A DNA stretch of 64,000 nucleotides from WHSP01 sp040905505 (lineage in GTDB: Bacteria > Gemmatimonadota > Gemmatimonadetes > Longimicrobiales > Longimicrobiaceae): NCBI GenBank assembly GCA_040905505.1, contig JBBDRL010000109.1, positions 4,746 to 68,745 of the forward strand. Reading direction: 5' to 3'. Both the position numbers and the translations under genes were made by a program. Shown piece after piece: positions 1 through 8,856 of the stretch. The first letter of the stretch is position 1; each line of letters starts with the position of its first letter. A model generated the notes under the pieces. The model made no database searches, was not told the DNA's origin, and saw only the letters and a list, made by a program, of their open reading frames with translations.

Positions 1-190
1 GAGACCTGTCGTTCCATCCAATCCATTCTTCCGCTCCATTACTGCGTTGGAGGTTCTGCCGCGAGGAGCCCGCGCGGGCGAGCACGGACGATACCCTGAG
101 AGTGCGCGCCGGTCAATTTCTGGCATCCGGATCGGAACAACTCTTGCACCTCAGGACGCCCACTCCCGGCCGATAGGACAGCCGGGGGTG

Positions 191-267
191 CTGCTCAGAG
201 CAAAGCCGCCGAAAGGCGGTGACGCAGAGCTACGGGGCTACCGTGCTTGACGCACCACGCCCGCCGG
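191..267 (+). promoter_or_regulatory. c-di-GMP-I-like (GEMM) riboswitch aptamer
   Basis: The stretch carries the GEMM signature: GCAAA, a perfect hairpin of GCCGCC closed by a GAAA tetraloop and GGCGGT, then GACGCAGAGC and a GGGGCTACCG segment. In the GEMM-I family the GAAA tetraloop docks in a receptor of the second stem, and GACGCA is part of the ligand pocket. A strong terminator follows directly, as expected for an expression platform. What is seen is the conserved core; the ligand (cyclic di-GMP, or cGAMP in the variant subclass) is inferred and the boundaries are approximate. It precedes a small winged-helix gene starting at 347. Confidence 0.72.
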
Positions 268-268
268 G

Positions 269-317
269 CCGCCAGCCAACAGGGTCACCATGTGATCACG
301 AGGCTGGCGGCTTTTTT
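269..317 (+). terminator. Intrinsic terminator of the riboswitch expression platform
   Basis: A perfect 9-bp stem, CCGCCAGCC (269-277) with GGCTGGCGG (302-310), is followed by CTTTTTTC. The loop holds a smaller GTCACC/GTGATC hairpin. Its left arm begins where the aptamer ends, so folding of the aptamer could compete with it. Confidence 0.85.
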
Positions 318-346
318 CGTGCATGGGATAGCGATGGACGTCTTGG

Positions 347-655
347 ATGGTCACTACCACGTGGGACAGGGCGGATCAGACCACGGAGTGGGCGATACAG
401 CGTGATCTTCATGTCGTGCTCGTGCACCTGTACACCGGGCGCGCGACAGCGCCCATGACGCCGCTCACAGCCGAAAAAGTCGCGCGGGAGCTTGGCTTCA
501 CGCCAGGGCGCTCAGTGTCTCTGATCGAGATGCTCCGCGGCGCCGGCCTGCTTCGGTATTCCGGCTTCGGTGAAGGGCTCGTTCTGACGGCGAGCGGGGT
601 TGATTACATCGAACGGGAGGCGGGGCGAAGACGTTCACTCCGCCTCGGTGATTGA
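347..655 (+). CDS. Small winged-helix domain protein, function unknown
   Basis: 102 aa. Residues about 38-90 read as a winged helix-turn-helix: helices around the segments LTAEKVAREL and SVSLIEMLRGAGLL, then a short wing (FGEGLVLTASG) and a final helix. This resembles small transcriptional regulators, but no regulator family was recognised. The ATG lies about 30 nt past the riboswitch terminator, so the gene is the obvious target of that switch. No strong ribosome binding site precedes it, so the start is not certain. The following 210 nt up to the convergent amidase gene show nothing recognisable. Confidence 0.6.
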   Translation: MVTTTWDRADQTTEWAIQRDLHVVLVHLYTGRATAPMTPLTAEKVARELGFTPGRSVSLIEMLRGAGLLRYSGFGEGLVLTASGVDYIEREAGRRRSLRLGD

Positions 656-864
656 GGGGGACGAATGGCGCTCGGAAAGCCCCTTATGGAATACCTCGGG
701 GAGTCTGCTGAACCGCGGCCGTCGCTGGCCCGCTCGATTGGTCCGGCCGAGAACCGGAGTCTTGCGGTAGCGATTGGCCCGGGGCCGCTACGGCAGCGTC
801 CGCCATCCCGGTTGCCGTCTGCCCGAGCATCTTCGGGAATGCCTCCACCCGCGCGGACGCCGCC

Positions 865-1647
865 TCAGCGCACGCCGGCAATCCGTGGCTGCGGCCGGTT
901 CGATTCGAGGTAGAGCGTCACGGCGTCGGCAATGCCTCGGGCCGCCCGGGCCGGATCATCGACGATCACTCGCCGGTCCGACGGGCTGGTGAGGAAGCCC
1001 GTCTCCAGAATCACCCCCACTGTCATCGGGTGAAGTGCGTGCTGATAGCGCCGCGAGTTGAACGCATAGTAGCCCCTCATCCTGCGGATCACCGTCGGAT
1101 AATGGCGTAGTCCGGTCGCGTCGCCGTAGGTCTGCTCCAGAAGATCGGCGAACTCCTGGGCGAATCCCGTCGCGTCCCGTCGGGGTGCCGCGGCCCGGAA
1201 GCCCGATACGTTCGAGTTCGGGTTCCCGTCGGCGTGAATCGATACGAACACGTCGGCCCAGTACCCGGGCGGGATCGTCGTCGGCAAGACTTCAACGACG
1301 TATCCTGCCTCTTCGAGCATGCGGGCAGCCTGATTCGCGATCTCGAGGTTGACCTCCCATTCCTGCTTACCGCCGCCGCGAGTCCCATTACCCCGCAGTC
1401 CTGACTGCTCGTCGGGCGCCTCAGCCGAGCGCCAGTGACCGGCCTGCAGCGCCACCCGGAGCGGTCCGTCCGGCCGCTGCCACAAGTCGTCGCTCCGCGT
1501 CTCCCGCGACGATGCCTCCACGACCGTGTCCGGCGACGCGATATCCGTCGCGCCGTCCATACCGCCGTTGGGCTCCCGATCTTCGATGCTGAACGCCGCC
1601 GTTATCGCGACGACGAGTACTGCGAAGGTGATGCTGGCTGATCTCAT
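865..1647 (-). CDS. N-acetylmuramoyl-L-alanine amidase, Amidase_3 family
   Basis: 260 aa. An N-terminal hydrophobic segment (residues 4-20) looks like a signal peptide or anchor, so the enzyme should act in the envelope. The zinc hydrolase domain runs from about residue 63 to 250 and shows the family's residues in order: His71 in LQAGH, Glu96 in the EWEVNLEIA helix, His138 in SIHADGN and catalytic Glu215 in LETGFLTSP. Amidase_3 enzymes cut the amide bond between muramic acid and the peptide stem of peptidoglycan. A disordered linker (21-60) joins anchor and catalytic domain. No LysM or AMIN domain is visible. It stands alone, convergent with the winged-helix gene. Confidence 0.88.
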   Translation of the reverse strand: MRSASITFAVLVVAITAAFSIEDREPNGGMDGATDIASPDTVVEASSRETRSDDLWQRPDGPLRVALQAGHWRSAEAPDEQSGLRGNGTRGGGKQEWEVNLEIANQAARMLEEAGYVVEVLPTTIPPGYWADVFVSIHADGNPNSNVSGFRAAAPRRDATGFAQEFADLLEQTYGDATGLRHYPTVIRRMRGYYAFNSRRYQHALHPMTVGVILETGFLTSPSDRRVIVDDPARAARGIADAVTLYLESNRPQPRIAGVR

Positions 1648-1748
1648 GAAGGGCCTCTTGCGGGCGTGAATTCACGTCTCTTCGTACAAAGTTCCCACCG
1701 TGTGCGTTGGGCTCCGACTCCCGCCGCCTGCAAACGACGCGGGAATGC

Positions 1749-3125
1749 TCAGCCCGTGACCATCGACAACAGGAACGCGACCGCGATCACGCTCAGCAGC
1801 AGAAGTCCGGCGTACGAGAAGGCGCGCAGAACGACTCCGGGGCGGTGCTCTTCCGGAACCTCGGGGGACGTGACGGCACGCAGGTTCAGGTACCCGAACA
1901 CCGGCCCGGTCAGGAATGCGACGGTGGTCGCGAAGTCGATCATCGTCGTCAAACTGCCGCTGAAGAAGAGCAGGACCAGGATCATCGATGCGCCGAGCAC
2001 CCCGAAGGCGATCCAGTACAGCGCACCCGATGGGCTCCTCGCGGTCAGCGCCGGGTCGTCCGTGCGGATGAGGTTGATGGCGCGCTCGATCACGCGCGGG
2101 AAGCCGTCCAGAACGGCCAGGGCCGTCGAGAACATCGTGGTCAGTACCAGAACGAGGATCACCGGTCGAATCCACCCACCGATGGTCGCCGCATAGAGAT
2201 CCACCAACTGGGTGGCAAACGCCGGCCCCTCCGGGCTGAACGCGACGCCCGAACCGTACATCACCGCCGTCCCCAGGAGGACGAAGGCGAAGGCGAGCGC
2301 CCCGGTCCCCAGGTAGCCGACGAGGAAGTCGAGGCGCGCCGTGGCGACGGAGACCCTCACGCCGGAGCTGCGGTCCTTCTCGACCATCCAGATAGAATGA
2401 AAGACGGACGCCGTGATGTCCGAAGGCATCCATCCCATGAGAGCCAGGAGAAAGCCGAACGAGACCGACCCCGCCGCTGGCCAGCCGAGGCTGAAGGTGG
2501 AGAAATCGGCCCGGGGCAGGACCATCGTCGCGGCGATGAGCGTAGAGATCGCGAGCCCGGCCAGCATGAGCTTGATCGTCAGGTCGAGAGCTCGGAATCG
2601 GCCGGCCCAGAGTAACAGGCCGCAGACGGTGTAGATCAGGACCGCTGCCAGCACCGCGGGCCATGCCACTCCGAACGCGTACATGAAGAGGAAGGCCGTG
2701 AGCAGTACGATCGCGGTCTGCGTGATGACCGCCGTGCTCAGGACCATGCCGACGTAGAGCCACAAGGCCCATCTGCCGATGTGCCGGTATCCTTCGACCA
2801 GGCTCATTCCAGTCGCGGCCGCGAAGCGCGGGGCGAACTCGAAGAACGGGTACTTGAGGACCAGTGCCAGAAGAATCACCCCGGCCAGTCCGAACCCCAG
2901 GTCGGCGCCGGCCCTGGTGGACTGAACCAGGTGCGAGACTCCGATTGCCGTTCCAGCCCAGATGAGGCCGGGCCCGAAGCTCTGAAGAAAACTGCCGCGG
3001 CGCTGTATCGCTACTTTCAGGGATGCGTCGGCGGCGATCGGCGTCGACCCTTTCATGAACCGTCCCCAGATGGTGTGGTGAGCGTAGCCGGCCTGGAGGG
3101 ACCCCTCGGGAGAATACTCGATCAT
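1749..3125 (-). CDS. Nramp-family divalent metal transporter, divergent metal motifs
   Basis: 458 aa with about eleven hydrophobic helices and the Nramp fold signature GPGLIWAG in TM1. In typical Nramp proteins TM1 continues with the metal-binding DPGN; here the aligned segment reads AIGVSHLVQS, so Asp and Asn are replaced by Gly and His. The TM6 motif MPH is MPSDI here. This suggests a different substrate or mechanism from classical manganese/iron Nramps; related divergent clades exist (for example magnesium-type NRMTs). The start may instead be the Met at 3056, which begins MKGSTPIAAD and gives a shorter N-terminus. The gene is divergent from the lipoprotein gene at 3312. Confidence 0.82.
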   Translation of the reverse strand: MIEYSPEGSLQAGYAHHTIWGRFMKGSTPIAADASLKVAIQRRGSFLQSFGPGLIWAGTAIGVSHLVQSTRAGADLGFGLAGVILLALVLKYPFFEFAPRFAAATGMSLVEGYRHIGRWALWLYVGMVLSTAVITQTAIVLLTAFLFMYAFGVAWPAVLAAVLIYTVCGLLLWAGRFRALDLTIKLMLAGLAISTLIAATMVLPRADFSTFSLGWPAAGSVSFGFLLALMGWMPSDITASVFHSIWMVEKDRSSGVRVSVATARLDFLVGYLGTGALAFAFVLLGTAVMYGSGVAFSPEGPAFATQLVDLYAATIGGWIRPVILVLVLTTMFSTALAVLDGFPRVIERAINLIRTDDPALTARSPSGALYWIAFGVLGASMILVLLFFSGSLTTMIDFATTVAFLTGPVFGYLNLRAVTSPEVPEEHRPGVVLRAFSYAGLLLLSVIAVAFLLSMVTG

Positions 3126-3311
3126 GGCCGCGCCTGCCAGAGATCATCGCACCGGCGCCGGGCCGGGGGCGGCGCGGCCGCATCGCCGTGCCCCTTGATG
3201 GCTCTCTCTGACGGACAGGTGACCGGCGGGGTGGCGAATTCGGGCGCTGCTCGGCACATTTCCGTTCGTCTCGCCAACTTCAGTGCGCCCTTTTGCCAGA
3301 CGGGAGAGTGC

Positions 3312-3782
3312 ATGCGTACGTTTGCTGCAGGAATCTCGCTCGCGGCGCTCGCCGGATTCGCCGCGTGTGGCGGCGTCGAGCCGCCCCATCCGTGGATCGA
3401 GCTGCCCGAGGGCTCGGGACATCAGATCATCGAGACCGGAGGCCTGGACGACGGGCAGGTCGTGATCGCGGTGGATTCCACCGTCACTCCGGACGAAGCG
3501 CTACGCCTGGGTGAGGAGATCCTCGCCCAGGCGCCGGCCGACGCGACCGTCAACGTGCGTCTCTACAACGACGAAGCGACCGCCCGCAACTGGAGCACGG
3601 TCGCCTCGGAATGGACGCAACAGCATCTCTGGGTCGTCGTTCGGGCCAGCCCGGGCAGCGGCCTGCGCGAGGTCCGGTGGGTCGGTCCGGAGACGGAAGG
3701 CGTCACCGCCACCGACTCGGCGGATGTCAATACAGAACCCGGCGCGGATCCCGCTCCCGTCGATAGCGGGACGACCCTCTGA
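3312..3782 (+). CDS. Putative lipoprotein, function unknown
   Basis: 156 aa. The N-terminus is a classic lipoprotein signal: Met-Arg, a hydrophobic stretch and the lipobox GFAAC with Cys at residue 19-20, so the mature protein should be anchored in a membrane. The ATG at 3312 was chosen because it places this signal at the start; the frame stays open further upstream but without meaning. The middle (about 45-125) looks like a small alpha/beta domain with DEALRLGEEILAQ and a WVVVRA strand. The C-terminus is acidic and low in complexity. No family was recognised. It precedes the secreted M14 peptidase by 41 nt and may be cotranscribed. Confidence 0.72.
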   Translation: MRTFAAGISLAALAGFAACGGVEPPHPWIELPEGSGHQIIETGGLDDGQVVIAVDSTVTPDEALRLGEEILAQAPADATVNVRLYNDEATARNWSTVASEWTQQHLWVVVRASPGSGLREVRWVGPETEGVTATDSADVNTEPGADPAPVDSGTTL

Positions 3783-3823
3783 GATATTCCCGCGCCACCA
3801 TCCTGTTCAGGAGAACCATCACG

Positions 3824-5479
3824 ATGATCTGTTTGAGATCCGGTGCGCCGTCCGCGGTGCTGCTCGCGTCGCTGGCCGGCTCGCTGCTGGCCGGTCCGGT
3901 CGAGGCCCAGGAGCTGCCTCGCACGTGGCAGGAGCAGAACGACTTCCAGGCGGGGCCGACGCCCTTCGAACCCCTGATGGATTTCTGGTACGATCTGGAG
4001 CGAGTCAGCCCGAAGGTGAGCATTCAGCCGCTCACCCAGACGCTGCTCGATCGGGAGCTCACGCTCGTCACCATCTCCAACGAGCAGAACCTGACGCCAC
4101 AGGATGCGATCCGGTCCGGGAAGACGATCGTACTGGTCGCCAACGCCGTACACGGCGGCGAGACAGCCGGCAAGGAAGCCAGCCAGCTCGTGGCGAAGGA
4201 GCTGATCGGTGGCGATCTGGCGCCGCTCCTGGAAGACATCGTCGTGCTGTTCATCCCCCTCATCAATCCCGACGGCGGTGAGGTGCTGCGCCGGACGAAC
4301 GAGGAAGGGTTCGACATGAACCGCGACTACATCAAGCTCGAATCGCAGGAGGTCCACGCGCTGGTGACGAAGGTGATGAATGAGTGGACGCCGGACATCC
4401 ACGTCGATACCCACCATGGTGGGTCGGCCCCGTACACCATCACGTGGCAGGGCACGCTCAACCCCGCGGCGGACGCCGAGCTCCGAGCCTATCCGTACGA
4501 CGTCATCTTCCCGCGCATCCGATCGGCGCTCCGCGTGGAGGACTACGACGGGTTCGACTACTCGGGCGTGCGTACTGTGGAGGACGTCCGCGGCTGGGGC
4601 TCGACCTCGGTGGAGCCGAGAAAGCACCACGTCTACACGGGGCTGGTCAACTCGATCGGCATTCTGCTGGAGACGCCGAACAACACGAGGCGGCTGCTGG
4701 ACGACGGGACCGTGATCGAGGAGGTCCCGGAGGATCAGCGGTACTACACGAGGGTGCGCGGTCAGCATATCGCCATCCGGGAGATCCTCCAGGTCGCCGC
4801 GGAGCGGCGCGAGGAGATCAGGAACCTCACGAATGCATCGCGCCAGCGGGCGATCGCCAACGGCCGGGTCTACGACCTCGATGACCAGATCGTGCTCGAC
4901 TACGAGCTCGCCAGTCGCGGTCGGGAAGAGGTTTGGATGCCTACCGAAGACGCTCCACTGGGCTATCAGCCCGAGCAGGTCGAGGTGTTCCTCCGGTGGG
5001 AGCCCGTCCGGACGACGCCTCGCCCGCTGGGTTACGTATTGCCCGTCTCGATGGCAAAGGTCGTCCCACTGCTCCTGGATCACGACATCACCGTTCACCG
5101 CTTCACCGAACCGACGACGCTGGAGCTGGAAGTCTACGACGCGACGGAGGTCACGGATGACTCGTATTTCCAGGGCCACTATCTCAAGTCGGCCGAGGTG
5201 GTCAAGAGTGTGGAGAGTGTCGAGGTGCCGGCGGGTGCCTTCTTCGTCTCGACTGCCCAGTCACGTGGTAACTTCATCGCCTATACCATGGAGCCCGAGA
5301 CGGACGACAACCTCATCACCTGGGGATTCACCGATCATGAGCTGGAGGTGACGGACGATGAGGAGGACGATCTTCAACGCGTGCCGATGATGCGCCTTGT
5401 CCGCGAGCAGCCGATGTCGCTGCTGGAAGTCGTTCCCTTCAACGAATACAGCCGCAACCGCTACTTCCAGACCTGGTAG
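3824..5479 (+). CDS. Secreted M14-family zinc carboxypeptidase-like protein
   Basis: 551 aa with a signal peptide ending near EAQE (residue 30). The M14 metal site is visible: His110-x2-Glu113 in AVHGGETAG, the third ligand in DIHVDTHHGG (His197), and the catalytic Glu283 in LLETPNN. Asn-Arg of FDMNRDY matches the substrate-binding NR pair of the family. Such enzymes remove C-terminal residues from peptides or cell-wall stems; this export-directed version likely works outside the cytoplasm. After about residue 350 there is a beta-rich C-terminal part without recognised motif. It follows the lipoprotein gene at 3312. Confidence 0.87.
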   Translation: MICLRSGAPSAVLLASLAGSLLAGPVEAQELPRTWQEQNDFQAGPTPFEPLMDFWYDLERVSPKVSIQPLTQTLLDRELTLVTISNEQNLTPQDAIRSGKTIVLVANAVHGGETAGKEASQLVAKELIGGDLAPLLEDIVVLFIPLINPDGGEVLRRTNEEGFDMNRDYIKLESQEVHALVTKVMNEWTPDIHVDTHHGGSAPYTITWQGTLNPAADAELRAYPYDVIFPRIRSALRVEDYDGFDYSGVRTVEDVRGWGSTSVEPRKHHVYTGLVNSIGILLETPNNTRRLLDDGTVIEEVPEDQRYYTRVRGQHIAIREILQVAAERREEIRNLTNASRQRAIANGRVYDLDDQIVLDYELASRGREEVWMPTEDAPLGYQPEQVEVFLRWEPVRTTPRPLGYVLPVSMAKVVPLLLDHDITVHRFTEPTTLELEVYDATEVTDDSYFQGHYLKSAEVVKSVESVEVPAGAFFVSTAQSRGNFIAYTMEPETDDNLITWGFTDHELEVTDDEEDDLQRVPMMRLVREQPMSLLEVVPFNEYSRNRYFQTW

Positions 5480-5616
5480 CGAGGCGATCGGCAGACCCGT
5501 CGGATCCCGGCAACGGACCCCCGGCGACCGTTAGCCGCCCTCATCGTGGCGACTGCCGAGCGCCTGGTGCCGCGGCCCGGCCCTTCGGCGGCACCCAATC
5601 CGATTTATCCTGGCGT

Positions 5617-7569
5617 ATGATCTCTGTCTCGAATCTCGAAAAAACCTACGGCGACCGCACCCTCTTCGCCGACGCCTCGTTTCAGCTCAACCCGGGTGAG
5701 CGGTACGGCCTCGTGGGCGCCAACGGGTCCGGTAAGACCACGCTCCTGAACATTCTGAGCGGGCACCTCGAAGCCAGCGACGGGACCGTCTCCATCCCGA
5801 AGTCCAGCCGACTCGGCGTCCTGCGACAGGACCAGTTTCTCTACGAGCAGGAAGAGATCCTGAACGTCGCCATGATGGGAAACGCGGAACTCTGGGACGT
5901 GATGGTCGAGAAGGAGGCCATCCTGGCGAGGGCGCACGAGCATTTCGACGGCGATCGCTTCTCGGAGCTCGAAGAGGCCGTACAGCGCCTCGACGGGTAC
6001 ACCGCCGAGGCGCGGGCGGCCAGCATACTCGAAGGCCTCGGCCTGCCGGATGAAGTCCACCGCAAGCCGCTGTCGACCCTCTCGGGCGGGTTCAAGCTGC
6101 GCGTGCTGCTCGCCCAGGTCCTCGCCAGTGCGCCCGACGTGCTGCTCCTGGACGAGCCGACCAACCACCTCGACATCATCTCCATCCGCTGGCTCGAGAA
6201 GTTCCTCCGGGACTTCCAGGGCCCGATCGCGGTGATCTCCCACGACCACCGCTTCCTCGACAACGTGGCTACCAGCATCCTCGACGTCGATTATCAGACC
6301 GTCACCCTCTACAAGGGCAATTATACGGCGTTTCTCGATGAGAAGCGGGCGGACCGCGAGCGACGCGAGAAGGAGATCGAGGGGCGGGAGAAAGAGATCG
6401 CCCACCATCAGAAGTTCGTCGATCGGTTCAAGGCGAAGGCGAGTAAGGCGCGGCAGGCCCAGAGCAAGCTACGGATGATCGAGAAGAAGGCCGACGAGCT
6501 GGAGGAGCTTCCCGGTAGCTCGCGCCGCTACCCCAAGTTCCGTTTCGTCCAGCGGCGGCCAAGCGGCAAGGAGGTCCTCGCGGTCCGAGGAATCAAGAAG
6601 GCCTTCGGTGACAATGAGGTCCTGCACGGCGTCGACCTCGACGTCCACCGCGGAGACCGTTTGGTCATCATGGGGCCGAACGGAATCGGGAAGTCGACGC
6701 TTCTCAAGATCCTGGTGGGGAACCTCGAGCCCGATGCCGGTGGCGTCACCTGGGGATACGAGACCCATCCGGGGTACTTCGCTCAGGATCATCACGAGCA
6801 GATCGACGAGTCCGACCGGACGGCCGAGCAGTGGCTCTGGGATTTCTGCCCCGGCAAGGATCGGGGGTTCGTTCGGGGCCATTTGGGTCTCATGCTCTTT
6901 TCGGGGGAGGATGGGGACAAGCGCCTCAGCGCGCTATCCGGTGGCGAGGCGGCACGCCTCGTATTCAGCCGGCTGGCGCTCGAGGAACCCAACGTCCTCG
7001 TACTCGACGAGCCGACGAACCATCTCGACCTGGAGTCCATCGAAGCACTGGTGGCGGGCCTGCAGAACTACGAAGGCACGCTCATCCTGGTCTCGCACGA
7101 CCGCTGGTTCGTCGGCCAGCTCGCCACGCGCGTCGTCGAGATCAGTCGCGACGGCATCCGCGATTTTCGCGGCACCTACGACGAGTATGTCCACGCCTGC
7201 GGGGACGACCATCTGGACGCCGACCGGGTCGTGCTCAAGGCCCGACGGGAAGAGAAGAAGGGCAGGGGGAAGCCGACGGGCAACGGAGAACCGAACGGCG
7301 ATGGCCGGGCGGGGCAGAGACGTTCCGATGGAGGCTCGCCGCGGAAGGATCTCGAGTCACGGCGAGACGAGCTGACGAGTCAGGTCGATTCGGCCGAGGC
7401 GCGGATCGCGGAGATCGACGGGACCTTCGCCCGCCCCGGGTACTTCGCTGAAGCGCCGCAGGAAGAGGTCGCCGACCTGAATGCGGAGCGCCTGCGCCTC
7501 CAACAGACCGTCGAGCGCCTGATGATGGACTGGGAGAGCATCGAGAGTCGGATCGAAGCGCTGACGTGA
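5617..7569 (+). CDS. ABC-F family ATPase (translation/ribosome-associated)
   Basis: 650 aa with two ABC ATPase domains in one chain and no membrane segment. Walker A motifs are GANGSGKTT (about 35-43) and GPNGIGKST (about 351-359). Signatures are LSGGFK and LSGGEA, and each domain has a DEPTNHLD Walker B. A charged linker of about 80 residues (roughly 240-320) joins the domains, as in ABC-F proteins that enter the ribosomal E site, and a C-terminal coiled coil (about 580-645) resembles the Uup-type CTD, preceded by a Gly/Arg-rich linker. The family rescues or modulates ribosomes; the exact member (Uup-, YheS- or YbiT-like) cannot be told from reading. Confidence 0.9.
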   Translation: MISVSNLEKTYGDRTLFADASFQLNPGERYGLVGANGSGKTTLLNILSGHLEASDGTVSIPKSSRLGVLRQDQFLYEQEEILNVAMMGNAELWDVMVEKEAILARAHEHFDGDRFSELEEAVQRLDGYTAEARAASILEGLGLPDEVHRKPLSTLSGGFKLRVLLAQVLASAPDVLLLDEPTNHLDIISIRWLEKFLRDFQGPIAVISHDHRFLDNVATSILDVDYQTVTLYKGNYTAFLDEKRADRERREKEIEGREKEIAHHQKFVDRFKAKASKARQAQSKLRMIEKKADELEELPGSSRRYPKFRFVQRRPSGKEVLAVRGIKKAFGDNEVLHGVDLDVHRGDRLVIMGPNGIGKSTLLKILVGNLEPDAGGVTWGYETHPGYFAQDHHEQIDESDRTAEQWLWDFCPGKDRGFVRGHLGLMLFSGEDGDKRLSALSGGEAARLVFSRLALEEPNVLVLDEPTNHLDLESIEALVAGLQNYEGTLILVSHDRWFVGQLATRVVEISRDGIRDFRGTYDEYVHACGDDHLDADRVVLKARREEKKGRGKPTGNGEPNGDGRAGQRRSDGGSPRKDLESRRDELTSQVDSAEARIAEIDGTFARPGYFAEAPQEEVADLNAERLRLQQTVERLMMDWESIESRIEALT

Positions 7570-7716
7570 GTTGAGCCGCTCCGGTCGCGCCGCTGAACAC
7601 CGCGCGCGCCCTTGCTGGCGCTCGGCCGATCCCCTATCGTTCGCCCCGACCGCGCCGAGAGCCGTTCAGCCACGCCCCGACCCGCATCATGACCAGATCT
7701 CGCTCGCCCCGCTGAC

Positions 7717-8847
7717 GTGAGCAGCAGCGCGATCGCACCGAGGACGATGCCGACCTGGCTCCGGGCGGCGTTGGTGGTCTTCTTTCTCTACCTCTTCCTC
7801 GTCGGCGTGGCCTTTCTCGAGGCCGGTATCGCCGCCCTGGGCGAGGGTTTCCAGACAGGCCTCCTCGAGTCGGTTTCCCACCCCATTTCCGGCGTCTGTG
7901 CCGGGCTCCTGGCCACAATCCTCGTTCAGTCCTCGTCGGTGTCGACCGCCACGATCGTCGGCATGGTGGGCGCGGGAACGCTGCCGCTCTCCCTGGCCGT
8001 ACCGATGATCATGGGGGCCAACATCGGCACGACCGTCACGAGCACGCTGGCCTCGCTCGGGAGCATCCGCAGGGCCGACGAGTTCCGGCGGGCCTTCGCG
8101 GCGGCGACGGTGCACGATTTCTTCAATATCTTCGCGGTCCTCATCCTGCTGCCAATGGAGCTGGCGACCGGTTTCCTCCAGGACGTCGCGGAATGGTTGA
8201 CGGATCTGCTATGGGGGGCCAGCGTCAGTGCGGGAGAGCCTCGTACCAGCCCGATTCGCGCGGCGGTGCGACTGCCGGTGAACGCGTTCACGGAGCTCGT
8301 CGAGACGAGCCCCTCGATCGCGCTCATCCTCCTGGTGCTCGGCCTCGGACTGATCTTCACAGCCCTGACCCTGATCACCCGCAACATGCGGCGGCTGGTC
8401 GGCGGCGGCGTCGAGCGCGTCGTCAACCGCCTGATCGGGGGCGGTGGTGGAGCGTTGGGGATTCTCGTGGGTATCGGAGTAACGATCGCCGTGCAGTCGT
8501 CGTCGATCACCACGTCCATTCTCGTGCCGCTGGTCGCCGCCGGAATCCTCACGCTCCCGAGCGCCTATCCGATCACGGTGGGCGCGAATATCGGCACCAC
8601 GTTCACGGCCTTGCTGGCGTCCCTGGCCGTGCTCCGGCCCGAGGGCCTGACGATCGCCCTGGTCCACACGGTGTTCAATATCACGGCGGTGATCATCATC
8701 TTCCCGATCTCGGCGGTCCGGATGGTCCCGGTCCGGCTGGCCGAGATGCTCGCTGCCCTCGCGGTGCGGCGTCATATGGTCGTCCTCGCCTACGGAGTCG
8801 GCCTGTTCATCGTTCTGCCGCTCCTCGGGCTGTTCCTGATTCGTTAG
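7717..8847 (+). CDS. Na+/phosphate cotransporter family protein
   Basis: 376 aa, about nine hydrophobic helices, built as an inverted repeat. Each half carries the family's QSSS motif: ILVQSSSVSTA and IAVQSSSITTS, each followed by a GANIGTT segment. These define the NptA/SLC34-like Na/Pi family. It begins with GTG at 7717. The next gene, nine nucleotides downstream, codes for a PhoU-domain protein. In many bacteria these are a single fused protein, so the two probably form one complex that imports phosphate and is controlled by the PhoU part. Confidence 0.9.
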   Translation: MSSSAIAPRTMPTWLRAALVVFFLYLFLVGVAFLEAGIAALGEGFQTGLLESVSHPISGVCAGLLATILVQSSSVSTATIVGMVGAGTLPLSLAVPMIMGANIGTTVTSTLASLGSIRRADEFRRAFAAATVHDFFNIFAVLILLPMELATGFLQDVAEWLTDLLWGASVSAGEPRTSPIRAAVRLPVNAFTELVETSPSIALILLVLGLGLIFTALTLITRNMRRLVGGGVERVVNRLIGGGGGALGILVGIGVTIAVQSSSITTSILVPLVAAGILTLPSAYPITVGANIGTTFTALLASLAVLRPEGLTIALVHTVFNITAVIIIFPISAVRMVPVRLAEMLAALAVRRHMVVLAYGVGLFIVLPLLGLFLIR

Positions 8848-8856
8848 AGACTCACC

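Noticed and set aside
47..250. Open frame running through the riboswitch region
   Set aside because: It overlaps the conserved RNA core and has no protein features.
3563..5179. Long minus-strand open frame opposite the M14 peptidase
   Set aside because: It is a GC-driven shadow of the peptidase gene; its translation has no motifs, while the opposite strand has a signal peptide and a full zinc site.
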